Source of the DNA: Sinorhizobium medicae
GTDB lineage: Bacteria > Pseudomonadota > Alphaproteobacteria > Rhizobiales > Rhizobiaceae
DNA: 64,000 bases
Assembly: GCF_007827695.1 (NCBI RefSeq)
Contig: NZ_VITA01000001.1
Location: forward strand, 186,001 to 250,000
Direction: 5' to 3'
Both the position numbers and the translations under genes were made by a program. Positions 62,586 to 64,000 of the stretch are shown here, one piece after another (position 1 is the first letter of the stretch; each line of letters starts with the position of its first letter). The notes beneath the pieces are model-generated. The model saw nothing but the letters and a program-made list of their open reading frames with translations, was not told the origin of the DNA and made no database searches.

Positions 62586-63362
62586 ATGCCTGTTTTTGCC
62601 GCAAATCTCACAATGATGTTCAACGAGTGGACATTTCTCGACCGCTTCGACGCCGCCGCGGAAGCCGGATTCACTGCCGTCGAGTACCTCTTCCCTTACG
62701 AGGTACCGCCGGAGGCGATCGCCGAGAGGCTTATCCGTAACAGGCTGGAGCAGGCGCTGTTCAATCTGCCTCCCGGCGACTGGGTGGCGGGCGAACGCGG
62801 GATCGCAGCCTTGCCCGGACGCTTCGACGAATTGAAATCAGGCGTGGACAAGGCCCTCTACTACGCGGCCGCGACCGGCGCCAAACGGCTGCACCTGATG
62901 GCGGGCCTTTCCGATCCGTCGGATCCCGAAGCCGCATCCTGCTACCGCCGCTCCGTCGCCTACACCGCCGGACGCCTGGCGGAAAAGAGCATCGATCTGC
63001 TGATCGAACCAATCAACGGTCGCAACATGCCGGGCTATTTTCTCGACGATTTCGGTAAGGCCGAGCGGCTCATCGCCGAACTCGCGCTTCCGAACGTCCG
63101 GCTCCAGTTCGATGTCTATCACCGGCAGATCATGCACGGCGACGTCGCAATGGCACTCCGACGCCTGCTGCCGGTCACCGGTCATATCCAGATCGCGAGC
63201 GTGCCCTCGCGGCACGAGCCTGATGGCGAGGAGCTGAACTATTCGTACCTGTTCGGGGAAATCGACCGGCTCGGCTATGACGGATATGTCGGCTGCGAAT
63301 ATAACCCGCGCGGCTCCACGCTGGACGGCCTTGCCTGGTTCACCCCCTTTCGACGGAGCTGA
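62586..63362 (+). CDS. otnI: 2-oxo-tetronate isomerase (OtnI)
   Basis: A 258-residue TIM-barrel isomerase of the hydroxypyruvate isomerase/xylose isomerase-like family. PVFAANLTMMFNEWTFLDRF is the usual N-terminus. DLLIEPINGRNMPGYFLDD, RLQFDVYHRQIMHGD and GYVGCEYNPRG hold the metal-binding Glu, Asp/His and Glu. It interconverts 2-oxo- and 3-oxo-tetronates. Eleven bases separate it from ltnD and four from otnK. Confidence 0.9.
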   Translation: MPVFAANLTMMFNEWTFLDRFDAAAEAGFTAVEYLFPYEVPPEAIAERLIRNRLEQALFNLPPGDWVAGERGIAALPGRFDELKSGVDKALYYAAATGAKRLHLMAGLSDPSDPEAASCYRRSVAYTAGRLAEKSIDLLIEPINGRNMPGYFLDDFGKAERLIAELALPNVRLQFDVYHRQIMHGDVAMALRRLLPVTGHIQIASVPSRHEPDGEELNYSYLFGEIDRLGYDGYVGCEYNPRGSTLDGLAWFTPFRRS

Positions 63363-63366
63363 CCGA

Positions 63367-64000
63367 TGACAATCCTGCTCGGCTCGATCGCCGATGACTA
63401 TACGGGCGCTTCGGACCTCGCCAATACGCTCACGAAGAATGGGCTTCGCACCGTGCAGACGGTCGGCATTCCGGATCCCTCGCTTGCGCTTCCGGATGTC
63501 GATGCCGTGGTGATTTCTCTTAAGATCCGCTCGGTCGCAGCGGAGGAGGCCGTTGCCGCCGCGCTCAAGGCCGAAAGCTGGCTGCGTGGTCGGGGCGCCA
63601 TCCATGTGCTCTACAAAATCTGCTCCACCTTCGATTCGACGGATCTCGGCAATATCGGACCGGTGACCGAAGCGCTTCTGAGCGTCTCGTCCGGCGACAT
63701 CGCCCTTGTTACGCCGGCCTTTCCGGAAACGGGCCGGACCGTCTATCTCGGCCATCTTTTCGTCAACGGCCAGCCGCTTGACGAAAGCCCGCTGAAAGAC
63801 CATCCCCTCAACCCGATGGGTGACGCCAATCTGGTACGCGTGCTCGCGCGCCAATCGCGTAACAGGAGTGGCCTCGTCGATCTGCCGGCGGTGGCGGCCG
63901 GAACCGATGCGGTGAAGGCGCGGCTCGGCGCCTTGCGCGGCGAAGGCGTCGCTGCAGCGATCGCGGACGCGGTCTTCGAACGCGATCTCGAAACGCTTGG
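63367..64000 (+). CDS. otnK: 3-oxo-tetronate kinase (OtnK), partial
   Basis: The first 211 residues of a DUF1537/four-carbon acid sugar kinase; the rest lies past the window end. MTILLGSIADDYTGASDLAN is the diagnostic N-terminal substrate-binding motif, and YKICSTFDSTDLGNIGPVTE and VTPAFPETGRTVYLGHLFVN follow. OtnK phosphorylates 3-oxo-tetronates at C4 before OtnC acts. It starts four bases after the otnI stop. Confidence 0.9.

Overview
The window is about 63% GC by eye, gene-dense and fully double-stranded in its use. Its gene content points to a Sinorhizobium/Ensifer-type alphaproteobacterium, most likely the chromid or second megaplasmid (pSymB-like) of S. meliloti or a close relative. The supporting signs are DUF982, DUF6074, DUF1127, DUF992 and DUF3008 proteins, an EcfG (ECF15) sigma factor with GGAAC-N18-TT promoters, rhizobial mosaic intergenic repeats, a minCDE operon beside accessory functions, and large sugar ABC transport modules. 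The organism assignment is inference from family composition, not a database match.

Layout. 1-5.7 kb: a stress-type island with a low-affinity iron permease family protein, a small protein plus SDR operon, a CBS/DUF982 pair, a DUF1236 secreted protein, an EcfG-like sigma factor, a NepR-like small protein and a DUF3008 protein. Several of these carry EcfG-type promoter motifs that I located by reading. 5.8-12.7 kb: an MHS-type MFS transporter, then the cytochrome bo3 quinol oxidase operon cyoABCD followed by SURF1. 12.7-16.3 kb: secreted DUF992 and HExxH (DUF922-like) proteins, an Lrp regulator divergent from ornithine cyclodeaminase, and the stub of an RTX protein. 16.5-20.8 kb: an RND efflux adaptor and pump. 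20.8-35.5 kb: a surface polysaccharide locus (clan GH-A hydrolase, GT2, VanZ-like, two GT4, polysaccharide deacetylase, Wzy-like polymerase/ligase, Wzc/GumC-like co-polymerase, two paralogous GNAT-like proteins, Wzx-like flippase, HemK-like methyltransferase). 35.5-40.8 kb: an L,D-transpeptidase, a degenerate EAL protein, and a NarL-type two-component system flanked by two glycine-rich exported proteins. 41.2-43.2 kb: minCDE. 43.5-52.5 kb: small stress-type proteins, an asnB/acyl carrier protein/acyl-AMP ligase/nadE cluster, a decayed PIN-domain toxin gene, a Tat-exported aldo/keto reductase and a DUF6064 membrane protein.

52.5-64 kb: a complete four-carbon sugar-acid (tetronate) catabolic module. 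A MalFGK-type ABC importer and a GntR regulator lie with a D-erythronate dehydrogenase (denD) and an unassigned SDR. A LacI regulator and otnC are transcribed divergently from ltnD, otnI and otnK (the last cut by the window end). In the established pathway DenD and LtnD oxidise D-erythronate and L-threonate to 2-oxo-tetronates, OtnI isomerises, OtnK phosphorylates and OtnC decarboxylates to dihydroxyacetone phosphate. Two near-identical palindromes 21 bp apart in the lacI-ltnD gap look like the LacI-family operators.

No rRNA, tRNA, CRISPR array, intact insertion sequence or phage gene was recognised. Repeats are limited to four copies of a short hairpin-forming mosaic element (one inside the min operon) and a half copy.
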